From UBA10107 sp964572885 (lineage in GTDB: Archaea; Nanobdellota; Nanobdellia; Woesearchaeales; UBA10107): 10,939 nucleotides of DNA. Numbering within the stretch: position 1 is the first letter of the stretch; each line of letters begins with the position of its first letter. Made by a program: the position numbers and the translations under genes. The stretch is taken from assembly GCA_964572885.1 (NCBI GenBank), contig CAZNFC010000027.1, forward strand, positions 1 to 10,939, given 5' to 3'. Below are positions 1 through 7,506 of the stretch, piece after piece. Under the pieces are notes generated by a model. It did no database searches and had not been told where the DNA came from. It saw nothing but the letters and a program-made list of their open reading frames with translations.

Positions 1-1
1 T

Positions 2-1990
2 TTCACATCAGTAGATACTATTGCACCTCATTTCTCTCCTGCATTAGCAAATCAGACAGGAACAGAAAACACTTCATTCTCATATCAGGTCACGGCAATA
101 GATAATTTTGCACTTGACAAATACTTCATTAGTGACACATCAAACTTCTCAATCGATCAATCAGGTTTAATTAAGAATAACACAAATCTAATTACGGGAG
201 TATATGGTCTGATTATATCTGCAAATGACACTTCCAATAACATCAACAATACTTTGATATTCGTAAATGTGACAGTTCAGGTAGTCCCGCCGCCATCACC
301 CCCTAGTGGCGGAGGAGGCGGTGGTGGAGGAGGAATAACACTAGCTCCATCAGCAGTAGAGGTAGTTCCATTCGTAGAGAATCAGCCGGTACAGCAAACA
401 TTCCTTGGACTAAGAGGATCATTAGAAAAAACTCCAGTTATATTGACAAATCTATACAAAGACACTGTTCTAGAAAATGTGCAGTTCGAAGTAGAAGGAT
501 TTTTATCACAATATGTAAAAATAACGCCAGTTATTGACACCAGCAAATTAGTACTTACAGAAGGCAAATCAACTGTTTTGAATCATGTTGGTCAGGTTGC
601 ATCATTCTCATTTGGAGGGGTTGGAACTCATACTATAACTGCAGACCAGATAGGAGAAAACTTTATTGCTGTTACTGTAAGGTCTGACCCTGTTACTGTC
701 ATACTCAAACCAGGAGAAACAAAAGATGTTGATCTGAATGGTGACGGAATGGCTGACATAGCGATTTCTTCCAATAGTATAATGAATAATGAAGCGGATT
801 TGGGAATATTCAAATTAGTGCCTTTTAATCCCGATAAGATTTATTTCCTTGAAGACAGAAGATATGATTTTGGCATCTTTGCTCCTCCATATCTGACAAC
901 AGGAGATTTCAATATAACACTTAAAATTACAGCGGATATAGTTGCAAACGACCCTGCTAAGTCAGGATTTGACAGAAAGAAGCTTTTCGAGACGAGGACA
1001 GTTACATTCAGAGTTCTTGGTGCATCTCCATCGGAGGTATTGGATGCAATAGATAATGTAAAAGATTCCATTAAAAAAGTGTCTGATGCAGGCTTCTCAA
1101 CAGTTTCCCTAAATGAATTAGCCTTACGAGCTGAGGAACAGGCAAAAGACCAGAAATATGAAGAATCCCTTAATACTGTGCACGAGATTACCGCTCAGGT
1201 AGATGCAGTATTTGGAGCAGACAGTTTGATCAAGGAGATAGAAAAATCAATAATCGAGGCCAAAGGAAGATCATTGAAAACAACTGAAACAGAAAATGCT
1301 CTCGAATTAGTGAAAAAAGCGTTTGAAAGAGAGGATTACCTAACCGCTCTTAACAGAGCAAGGGAGACTCAGCTGACATTATTCCTGGAAACAAGAGGAA
1401 AGGTAAATATGTCGTGGTTCATAAAAACGTACTGGCTTGCTTTACTTGCCGGATCAATAGTTTCCTACGCATTGATATTATATGCTTACAGAAAAATGAT
1501 GATTGCATTGATTCAAAGAAGATTTGAAGATCTTACAAAAGAGGAACATACCATAGATGCTTTGATAAAAACTTCGCAGAAATCACGCTTAGCAAAAGGA
1601 CAGTTATCCGCTTCAGAGTACATGAAAAATATGGCCCACAATGAAAATCGTCTGAATGAGATAACTAAACAAAAAATATCTTTGAGAAATAAGAGAATAT
1701 TCTTATTACGAACACAGGATGCTCTTTCTGCTGTCAGGAAAGAAGAACAGGAGTTAACTGATGTATTGAGAGAATCACAAAAGAAATACCTGCTTAAAGG
1801 AGAGCTGACAAAAGAAAGATTTGAAAAGATATACCAGACAGAGAAAAAAAGGATTGCAGAATTAGAAAAAGAAGAAGGCGAGCTTAAGAAGAAATTATCC
1901 AATAAAACCGAAAAGTATGTAAGCTTAAAGATTTTAAGAAATATTTGGGATAGATTGAAGAGGCAAAAACTCATAAAGAGGAGAAGATAA
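2..1990 (+). CDS. Large surface-anchored membrane protein, 5'-truncated by the window edge
   Basis: The reading frame is open from base 2, so the TTG at 254 is not the real start; 662 codons are visible. Codons about 1-90 resemble a cadherin-like beta domain (FSID..G.I, G.Y.L.I.A.D), typical of archaeal surface proteins. A proline stretch and nine glycines (nt 289-333) form a linker to further beta-rich domains. These contain a DxDxxGDG-type calcium-loop sequence (DLNGDGMADI, nt about 734-763). A helical region follows (about nt 1030-1400), then one membrane span (WFIKTYW to LYAY, nt 1415-1495), then about 165 residues of Lys/Glu-rich predicted coiled coil. Topology is inferred: outside N-terminus, cytoplasmic tail. 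The tail holds a tandem repeat of about 51 residues. The next gene starts 3 nt later, so the two are probably co-transcribed. The exact function is unknown; a cell-surface or envelope structural protein fits best. Confidence 0.8.
   Translation, partial: FTSVDTIAPHFSPALANQTGTENTSFSYQVTAIDNFALDKYFISDTSNFSIDQSGLIKNNTNLITGVYGLIISANDTSNNINNTLIFVNVTVQVVPPPSPPSGGGGGGGGGITLAPSAVEVVPFVENQPVQQTFLGLRGSLEKTPVILTNLYKDTVLENVQFEVEGFLSQYVKITPVIDTSKLVLTEGKSTVLNHVGQVASFSFGGVGTHTITADQIGENFIAVTVRSDPVTVILKPGETKDVDLNGDGMADIAISSNSIMNNEADLGIFKLVPFNPDKIYFLEDRRYDFGIFAPPYLTTGDFNITLKITADIVANDPAKSGFDRKKLFETRTVTFRVLGASPSEVLDAIDNVKDSIKKVSDAGFSTVSLNELALRAEEQAKDQKYEESLNTVHEITAQVDAVFGADSLIKEIEKSIIEAKGRSLKTTETENALELVKKAFEREDYLTALNRARETQLTLFLETRGKVNMSWFIKTYWLALLAGSIVSYALILYAYRKMMIALIQRRFEDLTKEEHTIDALIKTSQKSRLAKGQLSASEYMKNMAHNENRLNEITKQKISLRNKRIFLLRTQDALSAVRKEEQELTDVLRESQKKYLLKGELTKERFEKIYQTEKKRIAELEKEEGELKKKLSNKTEKYVSLKILRNIWDRLKRQKLIKRRR
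1541..1894 (+). repeat. Two ~51-residue helical repeats in the cytoplasmic tail
   Basis: Copy 1 is nt 1541-1693 and copy 2 is nt 1742-1894. Aligned without gaps, both begin EE and share a core SQK-x2-hLxKGxL about 12 residues in, followed by a basic, Arg-containing helix and an acidic/basic end in K. The similarity is in protein, not in DNA, so the duplication is old. The Gly-hydrophobic-Thr/Ser turn between two helices recalls SHOCT-like short helical modules, but that link is only a resemblance. Confidence 0.6.
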
Positions 1991-1993
1991 ACT

Positions 1994-2983
1994 ATGAATA
2001 TGATTAGAAATATCGGGTTGTTTTTGATTATATTGGTGGCAGTAACAGTTATTTCATCGAATTTATTCTCGTTGCAAGCCCCACATAACGACCTTTCCTT
2101 GACCGGCTCTGCCGTTTCAAAATTCGTTTACATTCCTCCTCCTGTTATTACTGAAGACGTTGCTCTGGATGCTCTTATTAAGGCGGAGAAAGATATAGGT
2201 GAAATATCTTCATTAGGAATAAATACGTTTCTTACGAACGATACGTTGCTTATCGCTAAACGATATTTCATTGGAATCACAGCTGACAGATTATTGATTA
2301 CAACATCTGTAAATGCAGATAAAAGCGCATATTTGGCTTCACTTCTCAAAGTATTCATATCAACGCCTCAAAATGAGGTTAAAACTCAAAATTTCTCTGA
2401 AACTGTGAGACTTACGCAACTTATATCGTTCGATAAAGATCAGGCATATAAAATAATAGATAGGATTTCCTTGGCTGAAGAAAAGCAGAATAATTACAAG
2501 AAGGAAGGAGTTAATATTTCTGAGGGAGCAGCATTAATCAAGCAGGCAAGGACGTCATTGATTGAAGAGAGATTTGATGAGGCGGAAAATATACTTGATG
2601 ATGCTAACATAAAATTAGACCAGACAAAACTGCAGGAAGCAAGATTCAAGAGCATATTTGAAGGAACTCAAAATTTATTCCAAAAATACTGGTGGCAGTC
2701 TATTCTTGTAATTATTCTGCTTGCTGCTGCGTCACCTATTGCTGTTTTATTTGTTAGGAGGATATCGGCAAAAAGAAAACTGGTTTTGCTGAAACATGAG
2801 TTAGAATCGCTTAAGACATTGTTGATTAAAGCACAGGAAGATTGCTTCAAATACAAGACTATAACAATCTCTTCATACAAAATAAAGGCGGATTCGTATA
2901 AGGAACGTATAAATGAACTTCAAATATTAATCCCTGTCCTGGAATCAGCGAGCAAAGGAGAAAAAACTCCGGAAAATAAATAA
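1994..2983 (+). CDS. Two-span membrane protein, partner of the preceding surface protein
   Basis: 329 residues. The N-terminus (NIGLFLIILVAVTVISS) is a signal peptide or anchor. Residues about 30-230 are predicted extracellular and helical. A second membrane span starts at W233 (WWQSILVIILLAAASP) and is followed by basic residues and a cytoplasmic helical tail. The tail (nt 2795-2950) aligns with the 51-residue repeat of the upstream gene. The extracellular part also resembles the upstream protein (A-L/I-D-A-h ... G-h-x-T ... and a later SLIEERFDEAEN-like helix). The ATG at 1994 lies 3 nt after the previous stop, with GGAG about 10 nt upstream, so I keep this start; an ATG at 2000 is possible. 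The pair is probably an operon making a complex. No family with known biochemistry was recognised. Confidence 0.8.
   Translation: MNMIRNIGLFLIILVAVTVISSNLFSLQAPHNDLSLTGSAVSKFVYIPPPVITEDVALDALIKAEKDIGEISSLGINTFLTNDTLLIAKRYFIGITADRLLITTSVNADKSAYLASLLKVFISTPQNEVKTQNFSETVRLTQLISFDKDQAYKIIDRISLAEEKQNNYKKEGVNISEGAALIKQARTSLIEERFDEAENILDDANIKLDQTKLQEARFKSIFEGTQNLFQKYWWQSILVIILLAAASPIAVLFVRRISAKRKLVLLKHELESLKTLLIKAQEDCFKYKTITISSYKIKADSYKERINELQILIPVLESASKGEKTPENK
2975..2982 (+). promoter_or_regulatory. Possible TATA box for the glutamate dehydrogenase
   Basis: The sequence AATAAATA is centred about 27 bp upstream of the ATG at 3006, the same spacing as the clearer promoters here. It overlaps the end of the previous gene and is weak, so readthrough from the upstream pair is an equal possibility. 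Confidence 0.3.
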
Positions 2984-3005
2984 CGACTTTCATTATTTCA
3001 GAACG

Positions 3006-4100
3006 ATGTTACCTATGATTAAAAAAGACAAGATAGGCCCTTACAAAGTAATTACTGTCTATGATAAAAAGACAGGAATGAATGGATTCTTAGTTCTTGA
3101 TAATCTTAAAAGAGGTCCTGGAAAGGGAGGAATAAGAATGACTCCTTCTGTAACTGCTGAAGAAGTGGCAAGGCTTGCAAGAACAATGACGTTCAAGACT
3201 GCAATGGCCGATCTGCCTTTCGGCGGCGCAAAATCAGGAATAGTTGCAAGTCCTGATGTTCTTCAAAATCCAGATAAAAAGAAATCATATATCAAAGCTT
3301 TCTCAAGAAAAATAAAGAAATATTGTCCAAGCAAATACATAGCAGCTCCTGACATAAATACGGCTGAAAGGGAAATGGAGTGGTTTGCAAAAGCCAACGG
3401 GAATCTGAAATCATGTACAGGAAAACCCGTAAAATTAGGAGGATTACCTCATGAATTAGGTTCAACAGGATACGGAGTTGCAAAATCTACATTGGTTGCG
3501 TTGAAGCATTTGAAATTAGTTGTTAAAACAACAACATTTGCTGTTGAAGGATTCGGAAACGTAGGCTGGTTCACAGCCAAAGATTTGACTGAGAAAGGAA
3601 TGAAACTTATTGCTGTGTCAGATTCAAAAGGATGTTTAGTTAATGAAAAAGGGATAGATTTCAAAAGATTAGCAAAAATAAAGAAAGATACGGGTTCTGT
3701 AATAAATTATAATCCCGGAAAAATAATTCCAAGTCCGGATATAATCAAAGTCAATACTGATGTTTTAGTCACTGCAGCAGTTCCTGATCTTGTAAGACTG
3801 GATAATTACAAACAAGTAAAGGCAAAAATGTTAGTCGAAGGCTCCAATATTCCTATGAGATATGAAGTTGAAGACAAGCTTTACAAAAAAGGAGTATTGG
3901 TGATTCCTGATTTTGTCGCTAACGCAGGCGGTGTGATCTCAAGCTATGTCGAATTCATCAAAGGCACAAAACAGCTCATGTTTAAACTTGTCGATAAAAA
4001 AATATCGACTAATACCAAGCTTGTTCTTGAAAGGTCAAAACTTGAAAAAATATCTCCGAGGAGAGCAGCGACAAAAATAGTATTGGAAAGGATAAAATAA
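3006..4100 (+). CDS. gdhA: Glutamate dehydrogenase (Glu/Leu/Phe/Val dehydrogenase family)
   Basis: The family reaction is reversible oxidative deamination of glutamate to 2-oxoglutarate and ammonia with NAD(P)H; the enzyme is cytosolic. Visible motifs are GPGKGGIRM (residues 37-45), MTFKTAM (61-67), PFGGAKSG (71-78), APDI with D116, TGKPVKLGG (138-146), the Rossmann GFGNVG (182-187), and NAGGVISS (306-313). Lysines 40, 64 and 76, D116 and S313 line up with residues that bind glutamate or act in catalysis in clostridial GDH, so glutamate is favoured over branched-chain substrates. At 364 residues it is shorter than usual (about 415-450); the N-terminus begins only 36 residues before the GPxKGG motif. 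The ATG at 3015 is an alternative start. No Shine-Dalgarno sequence is seen. The cofactor (NAD or NADP) cannot be settled by eye. Confidence 0.9.
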   Translation: MLPMIKKDKIGPYKVITVYDKKTGMNGFLVLDNLKRGPGKGGIRMTPSVTAEEVARLARTMTFKTAMADLPFGGAKSGIVASPDVLQNPDKKKSYIKAFSRKIKKYCPSKYIAAPDINTAEREMEWFAKANGNLKSCTGKPVKLGGLPHELGSTGYGVAKSTLVALKHLKLVVKTTTFAVEGFGNVGWFTAKDLTEKGMKLIAVSDSKGCLVNEKGIDFKRLAKIKKDTGSVINYNPGKIIPSPDIIKVNTDVLVTAAVPDLVRLDNYKQVKAKMLVEGSNIPMRYEVEDKLYKKGVLVIPDFVANAGGVISSYVEFIKGTKQLMFKLVDKKISTNTKLVLERSKLEKISPRRAATKIVLERIK

Positions 4101-4853
4101 TCATATCTTCGGAAGCTGTCTTGGTATCTCTTCATGTTTTGGATTTTCCATGAAACTGTCATGTCCTGCAAATTCTTCCTTCTTCATCCCAAAGAATGCT
4201 TTTATCCTGTCTGACCAGCTGATTTTTGGTGATTCTGGATTTACTTTTTCTCCATTTTGTAAAGCTTTCACAGCAATCTTCTCTTTTATGTTTCTCAAAT
4301 CTCCGAACGCCGCTTCTGTTTCTATCTTCTCTCCATACTTCTCGAAGAAGACAAATTTATCCAAAGGATATTTTGAGCTTGTTTTAGAATTTTCTGAAGC
4401 ATAACCCAATGCAATTATTGCATAAGGTTTTGCAGGAACCTGTATGTCAAGCAATTCTTTTATTTTCTCTTCATTGAATCCTACAACTAACGAGCATCCT
4501 AAGTCAAGATCTGTTGCTGCAAGAAGCATGTTCTCGACAGAGAAGGCGGAGTCCTGTATCGAATATATCTTTTCTCCTCTTTCGCCGAAGAATTTGTTAT
4601 TTTTCTTATTTTCAGAGACTACAATTATATGGACAGGAGCGGTCTGCATCCAGCTTTGGTTTCCGCATGCTTCAGCAATAGCTGACTTTGTTTCATCATT
4701 TTTTACCACAATGAAACTTCTGTCTTGGAGGTTTCCTGCAGAAGGTGCAAGTCTTCCTGCATTAAGTACAGTGCCTACCAATTCTCTCTCAACTTCTTTA
4801 TCAGAAAACTTCCTGCAACCCCATCTTTTTTCAATTGCCTGTAGTGTGTCCAT
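4101..4853 (-). CDS. Nitroreductase-family flavoprotein with C-terminal extension
   Basis: 250 residues. The family consists of FMN-dependent oxidoreductases, usually dimers, using NAD(P)H to reduce nitro compounds, quinones or flavins; the true substrate is unknown here. Evidence includes the N-terminal I-E-K-R-W-x2-R-K-F segment (R10, R14 as FMN phosphate contacts), the LAPSAGNLQ motif (35-43), a central ENMLLAATDLDLG helix, and the IIALGYA strand. The canonical fold ends about residue 190 near KYPLDKFVFFEKYG. About 60 charged residues follow and match nothing I recognise. The stop codon abuts the stop of the convergent dehydrogenase. The ATG at 4853 has a TATA box centred 27-28 bp upstream, indicating a leaderless mRNA. 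Confidence 0.88.
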   Translation of the reverse strand: MDTLQAIEKRWGCRKFSDKEVERELVGTVLNAGRLAPSAGNLQDRSFIVVKNDETKSAIAEACGNQSWMQTAPVHIIVVSENKKNNKFFGERGEKIYSIQDSAFSVENMLLAATDLDLGCSLVVGFNEEKIKELLDIQVPAKPYAIIALGYASENSKTSSKYPLDKFVFFEKYGEKIETEAAFGDLRNIKEKIAVKALQNGEKVNPESPKISWSDRIKAFFGMKKEEFAGHDSFMENPKHEEIPRQLPKI

Positions 4854-4876
4854 TGATTATTCCTTGATAAGTTTTA

Positions 4877-4884
4877 TATATAAA
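4877..4884 (-). promoter_or_regulatory. TATA box of the nitroreductase gene
   Basis: On the minus strand it reads TTTATATA, an archaeal consensus box. Its centre is 27-28 bp from the A of the ATG at 4853, placing transcription start at or next to the start codon. Confidence 0.65.
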
Positions 4885-4886
4885 GT

Positions 4887-4901
4887 TATTGATTGTCAAT
4901 A
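4887..4901. promoter_or_regulatory. Palindrome between two divergent promoters (candidate operator)
   Basis: TATTGA-ttg-TCAATA has perfect 6-bp arms. It lies just upstream of both TATA boxes (4877-4884 minus, 4904-4911 plus), where a dimeric regulator could affect both genes. In AT-rich DNA a chance palindrome this short is possible. Confidence 0.4.
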
Positions 4902-4903
4902 GT

Positions 4904-4911
4904 TTTTTAAA
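4904..4911 (+). promoter_or_regulatory. TATA box of the DNA ligase gene
   Basis: TTTTTAAA is centred 27-28 bp upstream of the ATG at 4935. No Shine-Dalgarno sequence is present, which fits leaderless transcription. Confidence 0.55.
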
Positions 4912-4934
4912 CACCAAAACAAGACGAAACTCTT

Positions 4935-6710
4935 ATGGACTACTCTGATCTAATCGAGGTTTATGAGAAGCTTGTAAAGACAAGCAAAAGACTGGAAAAG
5001 ACTCATATAATATCAGAATTTCTAAAGACGGTAAAGAAGGAAGACCTGCCTTATATATCTTTATTGCTTCAAGGTAACGTATTTCCTCCTGTAGAAGAGA
5101 AGAAGATAGGAGTCGCAGCTAAATTGGTGCTTAAGGCAATCTCATCAGCATCAGGAATTCCATCAGATAAAGTCGAGCATCACTGGGCAAAGTCAGGAGA
5201 CTTAGGAGAGACTGCTCAGGAACTCATTGGAAAGAAAAAGCAGGCAACATTGTTCCATTCAAAATTGACTGTAAAGAAAGTCATGGATAACTTGAGAAAA
5301 TTATCAACACTTGAAGGGGAAGGGACTGTAGGAAGGAAAGTTGACTTGATTTCTGAATTATTGACTTCTGCATCTTCATTGGAAGCAAAATACATAATAA
5401 GGACAGTACTTGAGGAATTAAGAGTAGGAGTTGCTGATGGAATTTTAAGGGACGCAATCGTATGGGCTTTCTTTGACAAAGACATAGGATTTACTTATGA
5501 CGCAAAGGAAAACAACTTCGATGTAAAAGACAGGGAGAAATATAATCAGTATGCTGATGCTCTTCAGCATGCTTATGATATGGTAAATGATTTTTCTGAA
5601 GTAATAATTACTGCAAGAGAAAAAGGTGTTATTGGTTTGGGCGGTTCAAAATTGAAGCCTGGAAATCCTATAAAGGTCATGCTGTATCCAAAAGCTGAAA
5701 ATCTGAAAGAAGCATTTGAAGTTGTAGGAAATCCTGCTCAATTCGAATATAAATTTGACGGATTCAGAATACAGGCTCATAAAAAGGACGGGAAAATAAC
5801 TTTATTTACAAGAAGACTGGAGAATGTTACCAAGCAATTTCCTGATGTTGTAAAGTTCATAGATGACAATGTAAAGGCAAAAGAATTCATAATAGATTCA
5901 GAGGCAGTAGGTTATGATTCTAAGACTAAAAAGTATGTTGCCTTCCAAAAGATTTCCCAGAGGATAAAAAGAAAATATGATATTGAAAAGATATCAAAGG
6001 AATTCCCTGTCGAATTGAATGTCTTTGATATAGTTGAATATGAGGGAGAGAATTGTCTGAAGAAACCTTTCAAGGAAAGAAGAAAATTGATTGAGAAGAT
6101 AGTCCATGAAGTTCCTTTCAAGATAAAATTAGCTGAAGCTATTGTCACTTCAAGCGAGAAGGAAGCTGAAGAGTTCTATCATAGATCACTTGAAGCAGGA
6201 AACGAGGGCGTGATGGCTAAAAGTCTGGATGCTCCTTATCAGCCTGGAAGGAAAGTCGGGAATGGTGTGAAGATAAAACCTGTAATGGAAACTCTTGATT
6301 TAGTGATCGTAGGAGCAGAAAAAGGCGAAGGAAAAAGAGCAGGGTGGCTGAGTTCATTTGTCATAGCGTGTCTTGACACAGATACTGATGAACTTGTTGA
6401 GATAGGAAGAGTCTCGACAGGCTTCAAGGAGAAATCTGATGAAGGTACTTCATTTGAAGAGATGACTGAATTATTGAATCCTTTGATAATTGACAAGAAA
6501 AGTAAGATTGTAGTAGTTAAACCTAAGATCGTGATTGAAGTTGCTTTTGAAGAAATTCAGAAAAGTCCGGAATATAGTTCTGGATACGCATTAAGATTTC
6601 CGCGCTTAGTCAGATTGAGGGAAGACAGAGGGGTAGATGATGCTTCAACATTGAGAGAAGTTGAAAATCTATACAATCAGCAGAGAGGAAGACATGGAAA
6701 ATCTCATTGA
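4935..6710 (+). CDS. lig: ATP-dependent DNA ligase (archaeal LigI type)
   Basis: 591 residues, the normal size for archaeal replicative ligases. It seals nicks by forming a ligase-AMP, then DNA-AMP, and joins Okazaki fragments and repair nicks. All nucleotidyltransferase motifs are visible: motif I KFDGFR (273-278) with adenylated K273, motif III-region DSEAVGYD (321-328), LNVFDIVEYEG (motif IIIa region), motif IV EGVMAK (424-429), motif V VKIKP (445-449) and motif VI RFPRLVRLREDR (554-565). Residues 1 to about 230 form the N-terminal DNA-binding domain, and those after about 450 the OB-fold domain. It is intact with no missing key residue. The ATG is fixed by the TATA box 27 bp upstream. Its last 17 nt overlap the next gene. 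Confidence 0.96.
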   Translation: MDYSDLIEVYEKLVKTSKRLEKTHIISEFLKTVKKEDLPYISLLLQGNVFPPVEEKKIGVAAKLVLKAISSASGIPSDKVEHHWAKSGDLGETAQELIGKKKQATLFHSKLTVKKVMDNLRKLSTLEGEGTVGRKVDLISELLTSASSLEAKYIIRTVLEELRVGVADGILRDAIVWAFFDKDIGFTYDAKENNFDVKDREKYNQYADALQHAYDMVNDFSEVIITAREKGVIGLGGSKLKPGNPIKVMLYPKAENLKEAFEVVGNPAQFEYKFDGFRIQAHKKDGKITLFTRRLENVTKQFPDVVKFIDDNVKAKEFIIDSEAVGYDSKTKKYVAFQKISQRIKRKYDIEKISKEFPVELNVFDIVEYEGENCLKKPFKERRKLIEKIVHEVPFKIKLAEAIVTSSEKEAEEFYHRSLEAGNEGVMAKSLDAPYQPGRKVGNGVKIKPVMETLDLVIVGAEKGEGKRAGWLSSFVIACLDTDTDELVEIGRVSTGFKEKSDEGTSFEEMTELLNPLIIDKKSKIVVVKPKIVIEVAFEEIQKSPEYSSGYALRFPRLVRLREDRGVDDASTLREVENLYNQQRGRHGKSH

Positions 6711-6951
6711 GTTTTATGGTACTGAATGCATCCATTGCAGAAGGATGGAGAAGACTGTTTCTCAATTTGAGAAGAAACATAAAACACAATTGACAAAAAT
6801 AGAAGTATGGCACAATGACGAGAATGAGAAAGTAATGAGGGATGTTCCTGAATTTAAGTTTTGCAACGGAGTGCCTTTCTTCTTCAACAAAGATAATAAT
6901 AAATTCATCTGCGGAGAATGTTCTTTGGAAGAGTTGGAGAAATTATTATAA
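6694..6951 (+). CDS. Small thioredoxin/glutaredoxin-fold protein with CxxC
   Basis: 85 residues starting at ATG 6694. A longer reading back to 6661 would use a non-ATG start inside the ligase. A purine-rich AGAGGAAG lies just upstream of the ATG. The redox motif CIHC is at residues 12-15 after a beta strand (LIEFYGTE), and a later GVPFFF segment supplies the expected cis-proline. A second Cys pair (CGEC) sits near the C-terminus. Such proteins reduce disulfides or carry electrons in the cytosol; no partner is identified. It overlaps the ligase by 17 nt in another frame, suggesting translational coupling. The stop is one base from the 3' end of the opposite-strand tRNA. Confidence 0.8.
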   Translation: MENLIEFYGTECIHCRRMEKTVSQFEKKHKTQLTKIEVWHNDENEKVMRDVPEFKFCNGVPFFFNKDNNKFICGECSLEELEKLL

Positions 6952-6952
6952 C

Positions 6953-7027
6953 CGCCCTCGGGAAGATTTGAACTCCCGATCTCTCGGACCGCAACCGAGT
7001 GCACTATCCAGGCTATGCTACGAGGGC
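6953..7027 (-). tRNA. tRNA-Arg (anticodon GCG)
   Basis: The minus strand folds into a complete 75-nt cloverleaf. The acceptor is GCCCTCG/CGAGGGC (7 perfect pairs) with discriminator G at 6953. The D stem is GCAT/GTGC with a 10-nt loop containing GG. The anticodon stem is CTCGG/CCGAG with loop TTGCGGT, giving anticodon GCG at 6990-6992 (reads CGC/CGU, arginine). The variable loop has 5 nt. The T stem is GGGAG/CTTCC with loop TTCAAAT. There is no intron and no encoded CCA, so CCA must be added by nucleotidyltransferase. Confidence 0.95.
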
Positions 7028-7051
7028 TTGAATATGAAATTAATTGAACTG

Positions 7052-7059
7052 TATATAAG
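7052..7059 (-). promoter_or_regulatory. TATA box of tRNA-Arg
   Basis: The minus strand reads CTTATATA, centred about 28 bp before the tRNA 5' end at 7027. Transcription would start within a few bases of the mature 5' end. The box sits in the short gap after the lipoprotein stop. Confidence 0.6.
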
Positions 7060-7071
7060 CCTTATCAGAAA

Positions 7072-7437
7072 TCAGCGATCAAGATTCATTACGGGAGTAT
7101 TTTCTGGTATGCCTTCTTCGTAGATACTCGCACCGTTTTCAACAGCTTGCAATATTTCCAAAGGAACTTCTGAATCCTCTCCAATCTCTTCTGAATCGTT
7201 CTTTGAATGTTTCGTCCATCCTTCTGGGTCTTTTGACCAATAACCATCTCCGACAGGAACTTCAGAGCCTTCTGGAGCAGCTTTTATCATTGCTGAATAT
7301 TTATTATCTTTCATGATATATTTGCTTGAAGCAGGATTTGTCGGCTTTACAGAGACAGGAGCACAGCTTTCAATAGATGCAATTAAGGCTAATCCTCCTA
7401 AACAAGCAATTGTTTTTGATATTAATGTATTATTCAT
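7072..7437 (-). CDS. Small secreted protein, probable lipoprotein, unknown function
   Basis: 121 residues from ATG 7437. The N-terminus (NTLISKTIACLGGLALIAS) looks like a signal peptide and is followed by IESC at residues 22-25. That Cys would be the lipid-anchored residue, though Glu at -2 is unusual for a lipobox. The remainder is hydrophilic, acidic and low in complexity (PEGSEV, GYWSKDPEGW, SEEIGEDSEVP), with no family recognised. A TTG at 7470 would add 11 residues, but the TATA box at 7460-7467 lies between it and the ATG, so the ATG is preferred. Confidence that it is a gene is moderate to good; lipidation is inference. Confidence 0.65.
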   Translation of the reverse strand: MNNTLISKTIACLGGLALIASIESCAPVSVKPTNPASSKYIMKDNKYSAMIKAAPEGSEVPVGDGYWSKDPEGWTKHSKNDSEEIGEDSEVPLEILQAVENGASIYEEGIPENTPVMNLDR

Positions 7438-7459
7438 TGTGTGAGTCAAGAATCTAAGC

Positions 7460-7467
7460 TTATATTT
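7460..7467 (-). promoter_or_regulatory. TATA box of the lipoprotein gene
   Basis: The minus strand reads AAATATAA, centred 26-27 bp upstream of ATG 7437. It decides the start codon because it would fall inside the coding region if TTG 7470 were used. Confidence 0.5.
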
Positions 7468-7476
7468 CAACTTATT

Positions 7477-7496
7477 TATTTTCTATATAGAAAATA
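7477..7496. promoter_or_regulatory. 20-bp perfect palindrome upstream of the lipoprotein promoter
   Basis: The ten bases on each side of the centre (7486/7487) are perfectly complementary: TATTTTCTAT and its reverse complement. It lies about 50 bp before the lipoprotein start, upstream of its TATA box, where archaeal activators bind. A hairpin after the 7507-7689 gene is the alternative, but the stem is almost all A/T and would be weak. Confidence 0.4.
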
Positions 7497-7506
7497 TCTA
7501 ATGAAC

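Noticed and set aside
254..256. TTG at 254 as the start of the surface protein
   Set aside because: The same frame is open and reads as a cadherin-like domain back to base 2.
4444..4902. Plus-strand frame of 152 residues opposite the nitroreductase
   Set aside because: It is antisense to a clear nitroreductase, Ser/Phe-rich and without any recognisable motif.
6842..7123. Plus-strand frame of 93 residues across the redox gene end and tRNA
   Set aside because: It runs through the tRNA and opposite the lipoprotein; no ribosome binding site or family features.
7438..7470. TTG start at 7470 for the lipoprotein
   Set aside because: The TATA box at 7460-7467 would be inside the gene; ATG 7437 also gives a better signal peptide.
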